Origin: JANPJV01 sp031425695
GTDB lineage: Bacteria; Pseudomonadota; Gammaproteobacteria; Xanthomonadales; SZUA-5
Direction of reading: 5' to 3'
NCBI GenBank assembly: GCA_031425695.1
Contig: JANPJV010000215.1
Location: 1-12,987 of the forward strand
DNA length: 12,987 bases
The notes under the pieces were generated by a model. It saw only the letters and a program-made list of their open reading frames with translations, was not told the origin of the DNA and did no database searches. The translations under genes were made by a program, and so were the position numbers. Of this stretch, positions 7,616-12,987 are shown one piece after another; the first letter of the stretch is position 1, and every line of letters starts with the position of its first letter.

Positions 7616-7643
7616 AGGGGCCCCGCAAGGGGCCCCTTTTTTT
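7616..7643 (+). terminator. Rho-independent terminator of the receptor gene
   Basis: A perfect stem of GGGGCCCC (7617-7624), loop GCAA (7625-7628) and GGGGCCCC (7629-7636) is followed directly by seven T residues. It lies 25 bases after the receptor stop codon and separates the receptor from the methyltransferase gene. Confidence 0.95.
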
Positions 7644-7648
7644 CGTGT

Positions 7649-7814
7649 GTTCGGAGGACGGGCGCTCACGCGCCGCCGCTTCTCGAGTGGTTCGGAGGGC
7701 GGCCCTCCCGCGCCGCCGCTTCTTGCGTGGTTCGGAGGGCGGCGCTCCCGCGCCGCCGCGTGTCGTTTTCCGAATGCGATGCGAAAGGCGGCGGCGCAGG
7801 AGCGCCGCCCTCCC
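7649..7814. repeat. GGAG-headed palindromic repeats, three direct and one inverted copy
   Basis: Direct copies start at 7649, 7690 and 7730 with a period of 40-41 bases, each opening GTTCGGAGG. The third and the inverted copy (7787-7814) contain a GGAG head followed by arms GGCGGCGC and GCGCCGCC around a 4-base TCCC/TCCT loop: a perfect 8-bp stem. The first two copies have imperfect stems. The first two are followed by GCTTCT. This head-plus-hairpin design matches the GGAG class of REP elements. The array directly follows the receptor terminator and ends about 50 bases before the methyltransferase start. The methyltransferase frame is open through it by chance of composition. Confidence 0.85.
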
Positions 7815-7866
7815 CGATGCGCTGGATCGTTGCGCCAAGCTCGCACTCCAAATGAGGGCGCCGCTC

Positions 7867-8895
7867 ATGCAGTATCCCGGCATGCAGCCATCAACCCCGG
7901 CCACTCTACCCACCGACCGCAACCAGAGCTGGAGCCGCTACTGGGCGACCGGGGCGTTGCACTCGTGTGTTGGCAGCTTTGCCGACAACTACGACGGTCA
8001 GATCGCGGCGTTCTGGAGCCAGGTTTTTTCGCGGCTGCCCACCGCCGCGCGGATGCTCGACATCGCTACGGGAAACGGTGCGCTGCCGCGGCTGCTGCTG
8101 GAGTCAGGCCAGGCGCCGGGAGTCGAAATCGACGCGGTTGATCTCGCCGATGTGGCGCCGCGCTGGACCAGCAGGCTCGCGCCCGAAGTGACCGCACGCG
8201 TGCACTTCCATTGCGGTGTGCGCGCCGAGGCGCTGCCGTTCGCTGATGCGAGCTTCGAGCTCGTCACCAGTCAGTACGGCATCGAATACACGGACCTTGC
8301 GGCCAGCGCCGCCGAAGTCCGGCGCGTGCTGGCCCCGCACGGCAGCATTGCGCTGCTGTTGCATCACGTGGATTCGTTGCCGGTGCGCCTTGGCCGTGTC
8401 GAGCTTGCCGAGCTCGACTGGCTCGAGCGGCCGGACGGCCTGCTCGAACGCGCGGGCACCCTGCTGCCATTTCTGGCCGATCTCGGCTCGCCTGCCGGGA
8501 TGGCACGTGTGCGTGCCGACCCGGTCGCCGCGCATGCGCGACTGGCCGTCAACGAGGCGATGCAAGCGCTCGACTCGCGTGCCGCCGGAAATGACGAAGC
8601 GGGAGCCGTGCTGCGGGAGGTGCAAGGCAGTCTTGCAGCGCTCTTTAACGCCAGCGCACGTCTCGGCAAGTTACACGCCCAGGCCGGCCTCAATGCGTTG
8701 CTCACCGGTCTGTCGCAGGCACGCCTGCGACAGCAGGAGCTGATCGCCTGCGCGCTCGATGACGCGCAGTTGCAGGGCTTGGTCGACGCGCTTTCGTCCG
8801 GACGCAGACTGCAGCGCGAGGTCAGCCTGATCCGTATACGCGACCAGTTGTTCGGTTGGGGTCTGGAGCTATACCCCATCGATCATGGTCAATGA
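7867..8895 (+). CDS. Class I SAM-dependent methyltransferase (342 aa)
   Basis: This enzyme should transfer a methyl group from S-adenosylmethionine to an unknown acceptor. The Rossmann core spans about 60-165: motif I LDIATGNG (64-71), an acidic motif II around VDLAD (91-95), and EALPFADASFELVTSQYGIEY (121-141), typical of UbiE/Methyltransf_11-like enzymes. The N-terminal segment SWSRYWATGALHSC (21-34) and a mostly helical C-terminal region (about 170-342) are extra to the core and may bind the substrate. The ATG at 7867 is preferred because AGGG lies eight bases upstream; an in-frame ATG at 7852 lacks such a site, and one at 7882 is also possible. The frame stays open to 7645, but that part is GGAG-repeat DNA. 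The next gene starts 75 bases later on the same strand and may be co-transcribed. Confidence 0.9.
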   Translation: MQYPGMQPSTPATLPTDRNQSWSRYWATGALHSCVGSFADNYDGQIAAFWSQVFSRLPTAARMLDIATGNGALPRLLLESGQAPGVEIDAVDLADVAPRWTSRLAPEVTARVHFHCGVRAEALPFADASFELVTSQYGIEYTDLAASAAEVRRVLAPHGSIALLLHHVDSLPVRLGRVELAELDWLERPDGLLERAGTLLPFLADLGSPAGMARVRADPVAAHARLAVNEAMQALDSRAAGNDEAGAVLREVQGSLAALFNASARLGKLHAQAGLNALLTGLSQARLRQQELIACALDDAQLQGLVDALSSGRRLQREVSLIRIRDQLFGWGLELYPIDHGQ

Positions 8896-8927
8896 TTTAG
8901 GTCCGCGACAAGCCGCGTTCACCCCTA

Positions 8928-8959
8928 TCCGCGTAAAGTCCAGATCCTCGACTCGCGGA
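8928..8959 (+). promoter_or_regulatory. Possible hairpin masking the ribosome site of the next gene
   Basis: TCCGCG (8928-8933) is complementary to CGCGGA (8954-8959). The 3' arm overlaps the only visible Shine-Dalgarno site, GGAG (8957-8960), of the gene starting at 8971. A second TCCGCG at 8902-8907 could pair with the same site. The stem is only 6 bp with a 20-base loop, so this may be chance in GC-rich DNA. Confidence 0.22.
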
Positions 8960-8970
8960 GCTTTCCCACG

Positions 8971-9345
8971 ATGAAAGGCTTCACCCGAATTGCCTGCCTG
9001 CTGTTGGCGCTCGTCATGACCCCGCTTGCCGCCGCCGACAAGGGGCAGGTGACCAGCGTGCTCACCCAGGACAGCCAGCGGCTCTATGCGATCCGAATCA
9101 TCAGCATCGATGGCGAAAACTTGGCCGCCGGCGGGCGCCAGTTGGTGCGGCTGGAACCAGGCAAGCGCCGGCTGGGCCTGGTCGCGCTGATCGAGCGCGA
9201 TAACGCGTTTGCACTGCGCCGCAGTGACCGGCCGAAGCCGCAGCATGTCGACATCGACATCGAAGCGGGCAAGCATTATCGAATCGGCGCCAAGGTCCAA
9301 GACGCGACCTATCGCGATTGGACGCCAGTCATCGAATTCCGTTAG
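8971..9345 (+). CDS. Small exported protein of unknown function (124 aa)
   Basis: I do not recognise the family. A clear signal peptide is visible: basic MKGFTR, a hydrophobic core (7-19) and likely cleavage near A22 (PLAAA-DKG). The mature part, about 100 residues, is beta-rich, with the pattern I-x-IDGENLAAGGRQLVRLEPG and later IDIEAGKHYRIGAKV. Small periplasmic or lipoprotein-like domains often have such a PG...AGK-Y layout, in which a strand pair follows a ligand- or wall-facing loop. That resemblance is general and gives no function. The ATG at 8971 has GGAG ten bases upstream. It follows the methyltransferase gene by 75 bases, and a GTAG-type repeat pair begins 23 bases after its stop. 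Confidence 0.85.
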   Translation: MKGFTRIACLLLALVMTPLAAADKGQVTSVLTQDSQRLYAIRIISIDGENLAAGGRQLVRLEPGKRRLGLVALIERDNAFALRRSDRPKPQHVDIDIEAGKHYRIGAKVQDATYRDWTPVIEFR

Positions 9346-9368
9346 CCCGAGCGGCAAACGTTTGTCGT

Positions 9369-9454
9369 AGGTCATGTTGTCCGCGCCAGCGGACTACTTG
9401 AAACACTCTGAATCCGCAGCTGTCAAGTAGTTCGCTGCGCGGACAACATGACCT
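9369..9454. repeat. Inverted pair of GTAG-headed REP-like elements
   Basis: The arms 9369-9401 and 9423-9454 are reverse complements over about 32 bases, with one extra C in the left arm and one G-T position that would still pair in RNA. The 21-base loop is 9402-9422. Each arm carries the same unit: a GTAG head, a 6-bp stem (GTCCGC/GCGGAC type, loop TGGC or TGC) and the tail AACATGACC. The heads face the central loop. This is the layout of REP pairs (BIMEs) and resembles the GTAG (SMAG) repeats of Stenotrophomonas. No T-tract follows on either strand, so it is not a standard terminator. A separate dyad CAAACGTTTG sits just upstream (9355-9364). Confidence 0.88.
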
Positions 9455-9494
9455 TCCTGCAACTACCGCTATTCTTGGGGGTTGAGCGCCTTCC

Positions 9495-9499
9495 AGGAG
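9495..9499 (+). promoter_or_regulatory. Shine-Dalgarno site deciding a TTG start
   Basis: AGGAG is followed six bases later by TTG at 9506. The other in-frame TTG (9482) has only a run of G directly before it. This favours 9506 as the start of the TPR-sulfotransferase gene. Confidence 0.65.
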
Positions 9500-9505
9500 A
9501 GCCTG

Positions 9506-11503
9506 TTGAACCCAAGCGCAACCGCGGCTTCGCTCATTCACGAAGGCCGTCCAGACGAAGCCGAGCGCGTGCTTCGCGCCAATCTCGCCGAGCGCAGCTG
9601 TGCCGCGCAGTTGCGCGAGCTCCTGGTAGGTGAGCGACGCATGTCGGAGGCCGCGCAAATCGCTTCGATTCTGGCGACCGGCCACGGTGTAGAAGCCCTG
9701 GTCAGTGCCGCGTTGCTGAAGCACCTCAGCAACGATTTCCCCGGCGCGGCAAAACTCTGCCAGCAGGCCCTGCAGATTGACCCTAGCAATGCTGTAGCGC
9801 TGAATCACCTGGGCCGGGCACTGCACAATCTCGGCCGCGCCGACGAGGCGATGACGATGTTCAAACGCGCGCTGGCGGCAGCGCCGGGCGACAGCGCCAG
9901 CCTGCAGAACCTCGCGCATGCCTTGCGCGCGCGGGGCCAGATGGAGGCTGCACGCCAGCATTTCGAAGATGCGCTGCGCAGTGCGCCGGGTTCGCGCGCC
10001 GCACGCCTGCAACTGGGGATCACGCTGTACACGCTCGAGCGCGCCAGCGACGCGCTGGAGTGCTTTGAAACCCTGCTCACCGGCGCGCCCGACGAGGTCG
10101 AAGCCTTGATCGGTGCCGGCCTCGCGCTACACCTCCTGGGGCGCCACGCCGAGGCGCGCCAGCGTTACGACCGGGCACTCAGCCTGGCTCCGCAGCACGC
10201 GACCGCCCACTACTACCTCGGCTGCCTGCTCAACGAGGGGAATGACACCGCCGGCGCGATTGCGGCCCTCACGCGCGCCCTGCAGCTGCAACCCAACGAT
10301 GTCGATGCCTGGACCGAGCTCGCCGGCGTGTACGAGCAGGGCAGCCGAATCGAAGAGGCCAACGACGCGATCAACCGCGGCCTGCGAATTGCCCCGCAAC
10401 ATCCCGCCCTCAACCTCGAGGCAGCCAAGCTGGAACGACGGCGCGGCGAGACTACCGCGGCCGTCACCCGTCTCAAACGCATCGACCCGCGCCAGTTGCC
10501 GACCCGGATCGCGCAGCAATACTGGTTCGAGCTCGGGCACGCGCTTGATCGCACCGACGCGCACGCCGCCGCCATGCAGGCATTGGAGACGGCCAACGCG
10601 CTGGCTGCCCGCAGCGTCCGTCGGCAGTCGATCGACCCCGACGCGTTCTCGCGCCTGCTCGACCGGATCACCAACTGGACGGCGAACGGCGCCCCGGGTG
10701 CCCGGCCGCAGCCATCCGATCCGAGCGAGGACCGGGGAAGCGACCTGTGTTTCCTGGTGGGCATGCCACGTTCGGGAACGACCCTGCTGGACACCATGCT
10801 GGCCGCGCACCCGCAGGTGGTCTCGATCGAGGAGCAGCCGACGCTCGAGCACGCGATCGCCGACCTTTCGGGCCTGCCGTCCGGATATCCCGAATGCCTC
10901 GAAAGCCTCGACGCCGAGCAGATCCGCGCCCTGCGCAGGCGCTACCGGCAGGCTGTTGCCAAGCACCTCGGTGGCCGCCAGGCGCCGCTCATCGTCGACA
11001 AGCTGCACATGCGCTGCATCCACGTCGGTTTGATCCAGCGGCTTTTCCCCGACGCGCGCGTGCTGTTCGTGCTGCGCCACCCCGGCGATGTCGTCCTGAG
11101 CAATTTCATGCAGCAGTACGCGCCCAATGACGCCTTCGTGCATTTCGACACGCTCGCCAGCAGTGCTCGCGTCTATGCCCGCGTGGTGGGCCTGTGGCGA
11201 GCAAGCCAGCCCATGCTCGAGCTCGCGCGTGACGTCATGCGCTACGAGGCACTGGTCGCCGACCCGCCCGCCGAGCTCGCGCGTATATGTGCCTTCCTCG
11301 GGATCGAGCCGGACGCATCGATGCTCGACGAACAAGCGCGCGGCGCTACCCGCGAACGGGTACGCACCAACAGCTACCAGCAGGTTGCCGAGCCGATCTA
11401 CCAACGTTCCAGCGGACGCTGGCAGCGCTATCGGCAATGGCTGGCCCCGCATTTCGCGCTGCTGCAGCCGCACGCGGAAGCACTCGGCTACAGCTTCGAT
11501 TAA
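9506..11503 (+). CDS. TPR-repeat sulfotransferase (665 aa)
   Basis: This is a two-part protein. Residues about 90-320 form tandem tetratricopeptide repeats (for example AVALNHLGRALHNLGRADEA), a protein-binding solenoid. Residues about 413-620 are a sulfotransferase domain that should move sulfate from PAPS to an acceptor. The 5'-phosphosulfate loop is GMPRSGTTLLDTML (419-432), and the 3'-phosphate site is LRHPGDVVLSNF (523-534) with R524 and S532. The tail RSSGRWQRYRQWL is usual for this group. TPR-sulfotransferases are frequent in Xanthomonadales and other proteobacteria, but their acceptors are mostly unknown; peptide, glycan or lipid are all possible. No signal peptide or membrane segment is seen, so it is probably cytoplasmic. 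The TTG at 9506 is chosen for its AGGAG; starting at 9482 would add eight residues. The gene lies between two GTAG-type repeat pairs. Confidence 0.93.
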   Translation: MNPSATAASLIHEGRPDEAERVLRANLAERSCAAQLRELLVGERRMSEAAQIASILATGHGVEALVSAALLKHLSNDFPGAAKLCQQALQIDPSNAVALNHLGRALHNLGRADEAMTMFKRALAAAPGDSASLQNLAHALRARGQMEAARQHFEDALRSAPGSRAARLQLGITLYTLERASDALECFETLLTGAPDEVEALIGAGLALHLLGRHAEARQRYDRALSLAPQHATAHYYLGCLLNEGNDTAGAIAALTRALQLQPNDVDAWTELAGVYEQGSRIEEANDAINRGLRIAPQHPALNLEAAKLERRRGETTAAVTRLKRIDPRQLPTRIAQQYWFELGHALDRTDAHAAAMQALETANALAARSVRRQSIDPDAFSRLLDRITNWTANGAPGARPQPSDPSEDRGSDLCFLVGMPRSGTTLLDTMLAAHPQVVSIEEQPTLEHAIADLSGLPSGYPECLESLDAEQIRALRRRYRQAVAKHLGGRQAPLIVDKLHMRCIHVGLIQRLFPDARVLFVLRHPGDVVLSNFMQQYAPNDAFVHFDTLASSARVYARVVGLWRASQPMLELARDVMRYEALVADPPAELARICAFLGIEPDASMLDEQARGATRERVRTNSYQQVAEPIYQRSSGRWQRYRQWLAPHFALLQPHAEALGYSFD

Positions 11504-11504
11504 G

Positions 11505-11519
11505 GTCACCTTCGGTGAC
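11505..11519 (+). other. Short hairpin directly after the sulfotransferase stop codon
   Basis: GTCACC-TTC-GGTGAC forms a perfect 6-bp stem one base after the TAA. No T-tract follows, so it is at most a weak or Rho-assisted stop. It could protect the mRNA 3' end. Confidence 0.5.
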
Positions 11520-11521
11520 GC

Positions 11522-11611
11522 GTAGGCCGCTGTGCGCGCGGTTTCCTGCGCGCTCTGCGGCGCTCTTTCGAGATTCCTGCCGGTGAGCCGCTACGCGGCA
11601 CACCGGCCTAC
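11522..11611. repeat. Divergent GTAG-headed repeat pair
   Basis: A GTAG head on the plus strand (11522-11525) and one on the minus strand (CTAC at 11608-11611) both continue as GTAGGCCG, one variable base, then TGTGC, and point inward. The right unit folds well: CCGGTG..CCGC-TAC-GCGG..CACCGG across 11580-11606. The left unit has only a 4-bp CCGC/GCGG stem. The two units differ in sequence from the pair at 9369-9454 but share the GTAG head. This is probably a degenerate REP-like pair, and it fills most of the gap behind the sulfotransferase gene. Confidence 0.6.
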
Positions 11612-11710
11612 GTGTCCGGCCTGTCATCCAGCTGACATCTGCATTCCATAGCCTGCCTCCGACAAGACGAAAACAGATCGGGCGGAGGGCCGCCCGCAAA
11701 GGAGAGGCAA

Positions 11711-11914
11711 ATGGAACTGTGGATGATGATGCTGGTACTCGGTGTGTTGATTGTCGCCCTGCTGGTCTGGGCGTCCACTGGCAGGGGCCGACGCGGGAGC
11801 TGGGAACCCGACACTGATATCGGCAGTTTCTGGAGTGTCGCCGATGGCTCGGGCAACTCAGGCTGCGGCGCCGGAGGCGACAGCGGAGGCGGGGGCGGTT
11901 GCGGCGGCGACTGA
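11711..11914 (+). CDS. Small membrane protein with Gly/Cys-rich tail (67 aa)
   Basis: I do not recognise the family. The ATG at 11711 has a strong GGAGAG four bases upstream, which supports real translation. Residues about 3-21 are one hydrophobic helix. Then come a short basic stretch (GRGRR, 24-28), a polar WEPDTDIGSFW segment (31-41) and a tail rich in Gly, Ser and Cys (from about 46; C52 and C64). The likely layout is a short periplasmic N-end with the tail inside, but topology is uncertain. Tails of this glycine-cysteine type are seen in several small bacterial membrane proteins with no known role. It stands alone between the sulfotransferase gene (207-base gap) and the transglycosylase gene (231-base gap). 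Confidence 0.78.
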   Translation: MELWMMMLVLGVLIVALLVWASTGRGRRGSWEPDTDIGSFWSVADGSGNSGCGAGGDSGGGGGCGGD

Positions 11915-12004
11915 ATGTCGCCTAGAAGCGACCGCGTTGGGCGGCGCGGGCAAATTTCGGGCAGTTTCGACCTGAAGACTTGACCCAAGGCGAAAAAATT
12001 ACGT

Positions 12005-12034
12005 GACCTTCACCGCAAAGTCGGTGTCAAGGTC
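12005..12034 (+). other. Hairpin upstream of the lytic transglycosylase gene
   Basis: GACCTTCACCG (12005-12015) pairs with CGGTG-TC-AAGGTC (12022-12034) as an 11-bp stem with a two-base bulge and a 6-base loop. It lies in the 231-base gap 11915-12145, which otherwise holds no gene and no promoter I can name with confidence. No T-tract follows on the plus strand. It may be a leader structure, an operator dyad or a stop signal for the small upstream gene. Confidence 0.35.
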
Positions 12035-12145
12035 TTGGCAAAAGATGCGATCTGTCAGAAACTTATGTTCATTATGTGAAGTCTTGGATCAGGCACGGCA
12101 ATTCGTGACCTTTTCCTGACAATCAAAAGGACGACAGCTCGCCCT

Positions 12146-12805
12146 ATGAAAATTCTCTTCACGCTCCTTGCCGTGATGTTCGTCAGCCTCGCTCCGCCGG
12201 CGCAAGCCAAGAGCGAGAACATCTACAAGTACGTCGACAAGACTGGCATCACGGTCTACACCAACATTCGGCCCAAGGGCGTGACCGCGAAGGTCATCGG
12301 CACCTATTCGTGTCCGGCCTGTCGGGTCGATTCCCCGATCAACTGGGGCGTGACCGGACTGAACGTCACCGCCTACAAGGACGAGATCGCCACCGCGGCG
12401 CGTCTCAACGAGGTCGACGAGTCGATGGTGCGGGCGATCATCCATGCCGAAAGCGCGTTCCGCGCAGAGGCGCTCTCGCCAGTCGGCGCGCAGGGCCTGA
12501 TGCAGCTGATGCCGGGAACCGCTGGCATGTACGGCGTCACCAATTCGTTCGACCCGGGGCAGAACATCGCGGCCGGCGTGAAGCACCTGGCGATGCTGCT
12601 CAACATGTTCGACGGCGATTTCGAGCTCGCGGCAGCTGGCTACAACGCCGGCGAGAATGCCGTGTTGCGCAATGGGGGAATCCCGCCCTACGCCGAGACC
12701 CAGGTCTACGTACAGCGCGTCGGCGTGTTGCAGAAGCGCTATGCGACCGAGCTCGCGGGGCCCAGCCTCAACGCTTCGGTCAGTGCGGTCGCCGGCGGCC
12801 GGTAG
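12146..12805 (+). CDS. Lytic transglycosylase, SLT domain, exported (219 aa)
   Basis: This protein should cleave the MurNAc-GlcNAc bond of peptidoglycan, leaving 1,6-anhydro ends, in the periplasm. A signal peptide (1-21, cleavage near AQA-K) is followed by a short DUF4124-like strand region (IYKYVDKTGITVYTN, 26-40) and a C56-P-A-C59 pair of unknown role. The SLT domain is at about 76-200. The catalytic glutamate is E102 in HAESAF; GAQGLMQLMPGTA (114-126), the NIAAGVKHL helix and AAGYNAGENAV (163-173) are standard family motifs. The ATG at 12146 gives a complete signal peptide; the only Shine-Dalgarno-like AAGGA is about 14 bases away, so translation may be weak. Similar short SLT proteins can act in wall turnover or in assembling envelope machines; no secretion genes are next to it here. 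Repeat cluster C begins seven bases after its stop. Confidence 0.95.
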   Translation: MKILFTLLAVMFVSLAPPAQAKSENIYKYVDKTGITVYTNIRPKGVTAKVIGTYSCPACRVDSPINWGVTGLNVTAYKDEIATAARLNEVDESMVRAIIHAESAFRAEALSPVGAQGLMQLMPGTAGMYGVTNSFDPGQNIAAGVKHLAMLLNMFDGDFELAAAGYNAGENAVLRNGGIPPYAETQVYVQRVGVLQKRYATELAGPSLNASVSAVAGGR

Positions 12806-12812
12806 GGTTACT

Positions 12813-12987
12813 GTGGCTCCGGACCTTGTCCGGACGCTCTTAGGTGGGTTGCTGAGCAGAGCAAACAGCGTCCGGACAAGGTCCGGACCCACGTAGAGCA
12901 GAGCAAACAGCGTCCGGACAAGGTCTGGACCCACGTAGAGCAGAGCAAACAGCGTCCGGACAAGGTCTGGACCCACGTAGAGCAGAG
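12813..12987 (+). repeat. GTGG-headed palindromic repeat cluster C (3' flank of transglycosylase gene)
   Basis: One sense copy (12813-12838, with one mismatch in the head region, GTGGCTC) is followed by a 28-base loop. Three inverted copies then lie at 12867-12892, 12909-12934 and 12951-12976, separated by an identical 16-base spacer GTAGAGCAGAGCAAAC. The period is exactly 42 bases, and the array runs off the window. Copies two and three share one C-to-T change, so one was probably copied from the other. Core and arms (GTCCGGAC-CTT-GTCCGGAC) are the same as in cluster A. Confidence 0.88.

Noticed and set aside
5201..7846. 881-residue minus-strand open frame
   Set aside because: It is antisense to the TonB-dependent receptor gene, crosses its terminator and the GGAG repeats, and has no recognisable domain or ribosome site.
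7645..7866. N-terminal extension of the methyltransferase
   Set aside because: The extension translates the GGAG repeats into RRAALPRRR-like peptides; ATG 7867 has a ribosome site.
9369..9454. Rho-independent terminator
   Set aside because: The stem is long and strong, but no T-tract follows on either strand, and the inner GTAG units fit a REP pair better.
10127..11509. 460-residue minus-strand open frame
   Set aside because: It lies fully antisense to the TPR-sulfotransferase gene, which has strong family motifs.
11608..11988. Proline-rich 126-residue minus-strand frame
   Set aside because: It is antisense to the 67-residue membrane protein; the proline run is the complement of its glycine-rich tail.
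12089..12976. 295-residue minus-strand frame through cluster C
   Set aside because: Its first part is repeat DNA read three times and the rest is antisense to the lytic transglycosylase gene.
12813..12987. CRISPR array
   Set aside because: There are regular 42-base units, but the spacers are identical, the repeats are palindromic REP-like units, one copy is inverted, and there are no cas genes.

Overview
The window is GC-rich DNA that looks chromosomal. The most likely source is a gammaproteobacterium of the Xanthomonadales (Lysobacterales) type. That is an inference from the gene families (597-residue acyl-CoA dehydrogenase, TonB-dependent receptor, TPR-sulfotransferase, short PhoX-like protein) and from GTAG-headed palindromic repeats like those known in Stenotrophomonas. 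No tRNA, rRNA, CRISPR array, prophage or transposase gene was seen.

Layout. The left block (92-4607) is on the minus strand. In order of transcription it holds a Tat-exported PhoX/DUF839 protein, a MAPEG membrane protein, an LEA type 2/WHy-like lipoprotein and an acyl-CoA dehydrogenase. The right block (4901-12805) is on the plus strand. It holds a large TonB-dependent receptor with a perfect intrinsic terminator, a class I SAM methyltransferase, a small exported protein, a TPR-sulfotransferase, a 67-residue Gly/Cys-rich membrane protein and a lytic transglycosylase. The PhoX-like gene and the receptor gene diverge from a shared 293-base gap, which carries a structured-looking leader in front of the receptor. 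The genes do not form one obvious pathway. Most are envelope or exported functions.

The most striking content lies between the genes. At least three families of short REP-like palindromes are present. Family 1 is a 26-base unit with a GTGG head, an 8-bp stem with a 3-base loop and a GCT tail. It forms clusters just downstream of three unrelated genes (1-82, 3025-3234, 12813-12987). In each cluster one sense copy follows the stop codon by 7-20 bases and inverted copies follow it, so each 3' end can form a long hairpin. Two sub-families of the unit differ in the stem by compensating base changes. The middle cluster lies inside a 20-bp inverted repeat. Family 2 has a GGAG head and a stem of up to 8 bp, and occurs as three direct copies and one inverted copy behind the receptor terminator (7649-7814). 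Family 3 is GTAG-headed: one near-perfect inverted pair at 9369-9454 and a looser pair at 11522-11611. No RAYT transposase that could mobilise them is present in the window.

Two open frames run through these repeats into real genes (methyltransferase and MAPEG), so the starts were moved to in-frame ATGs with Shine-Dalgarno sites.
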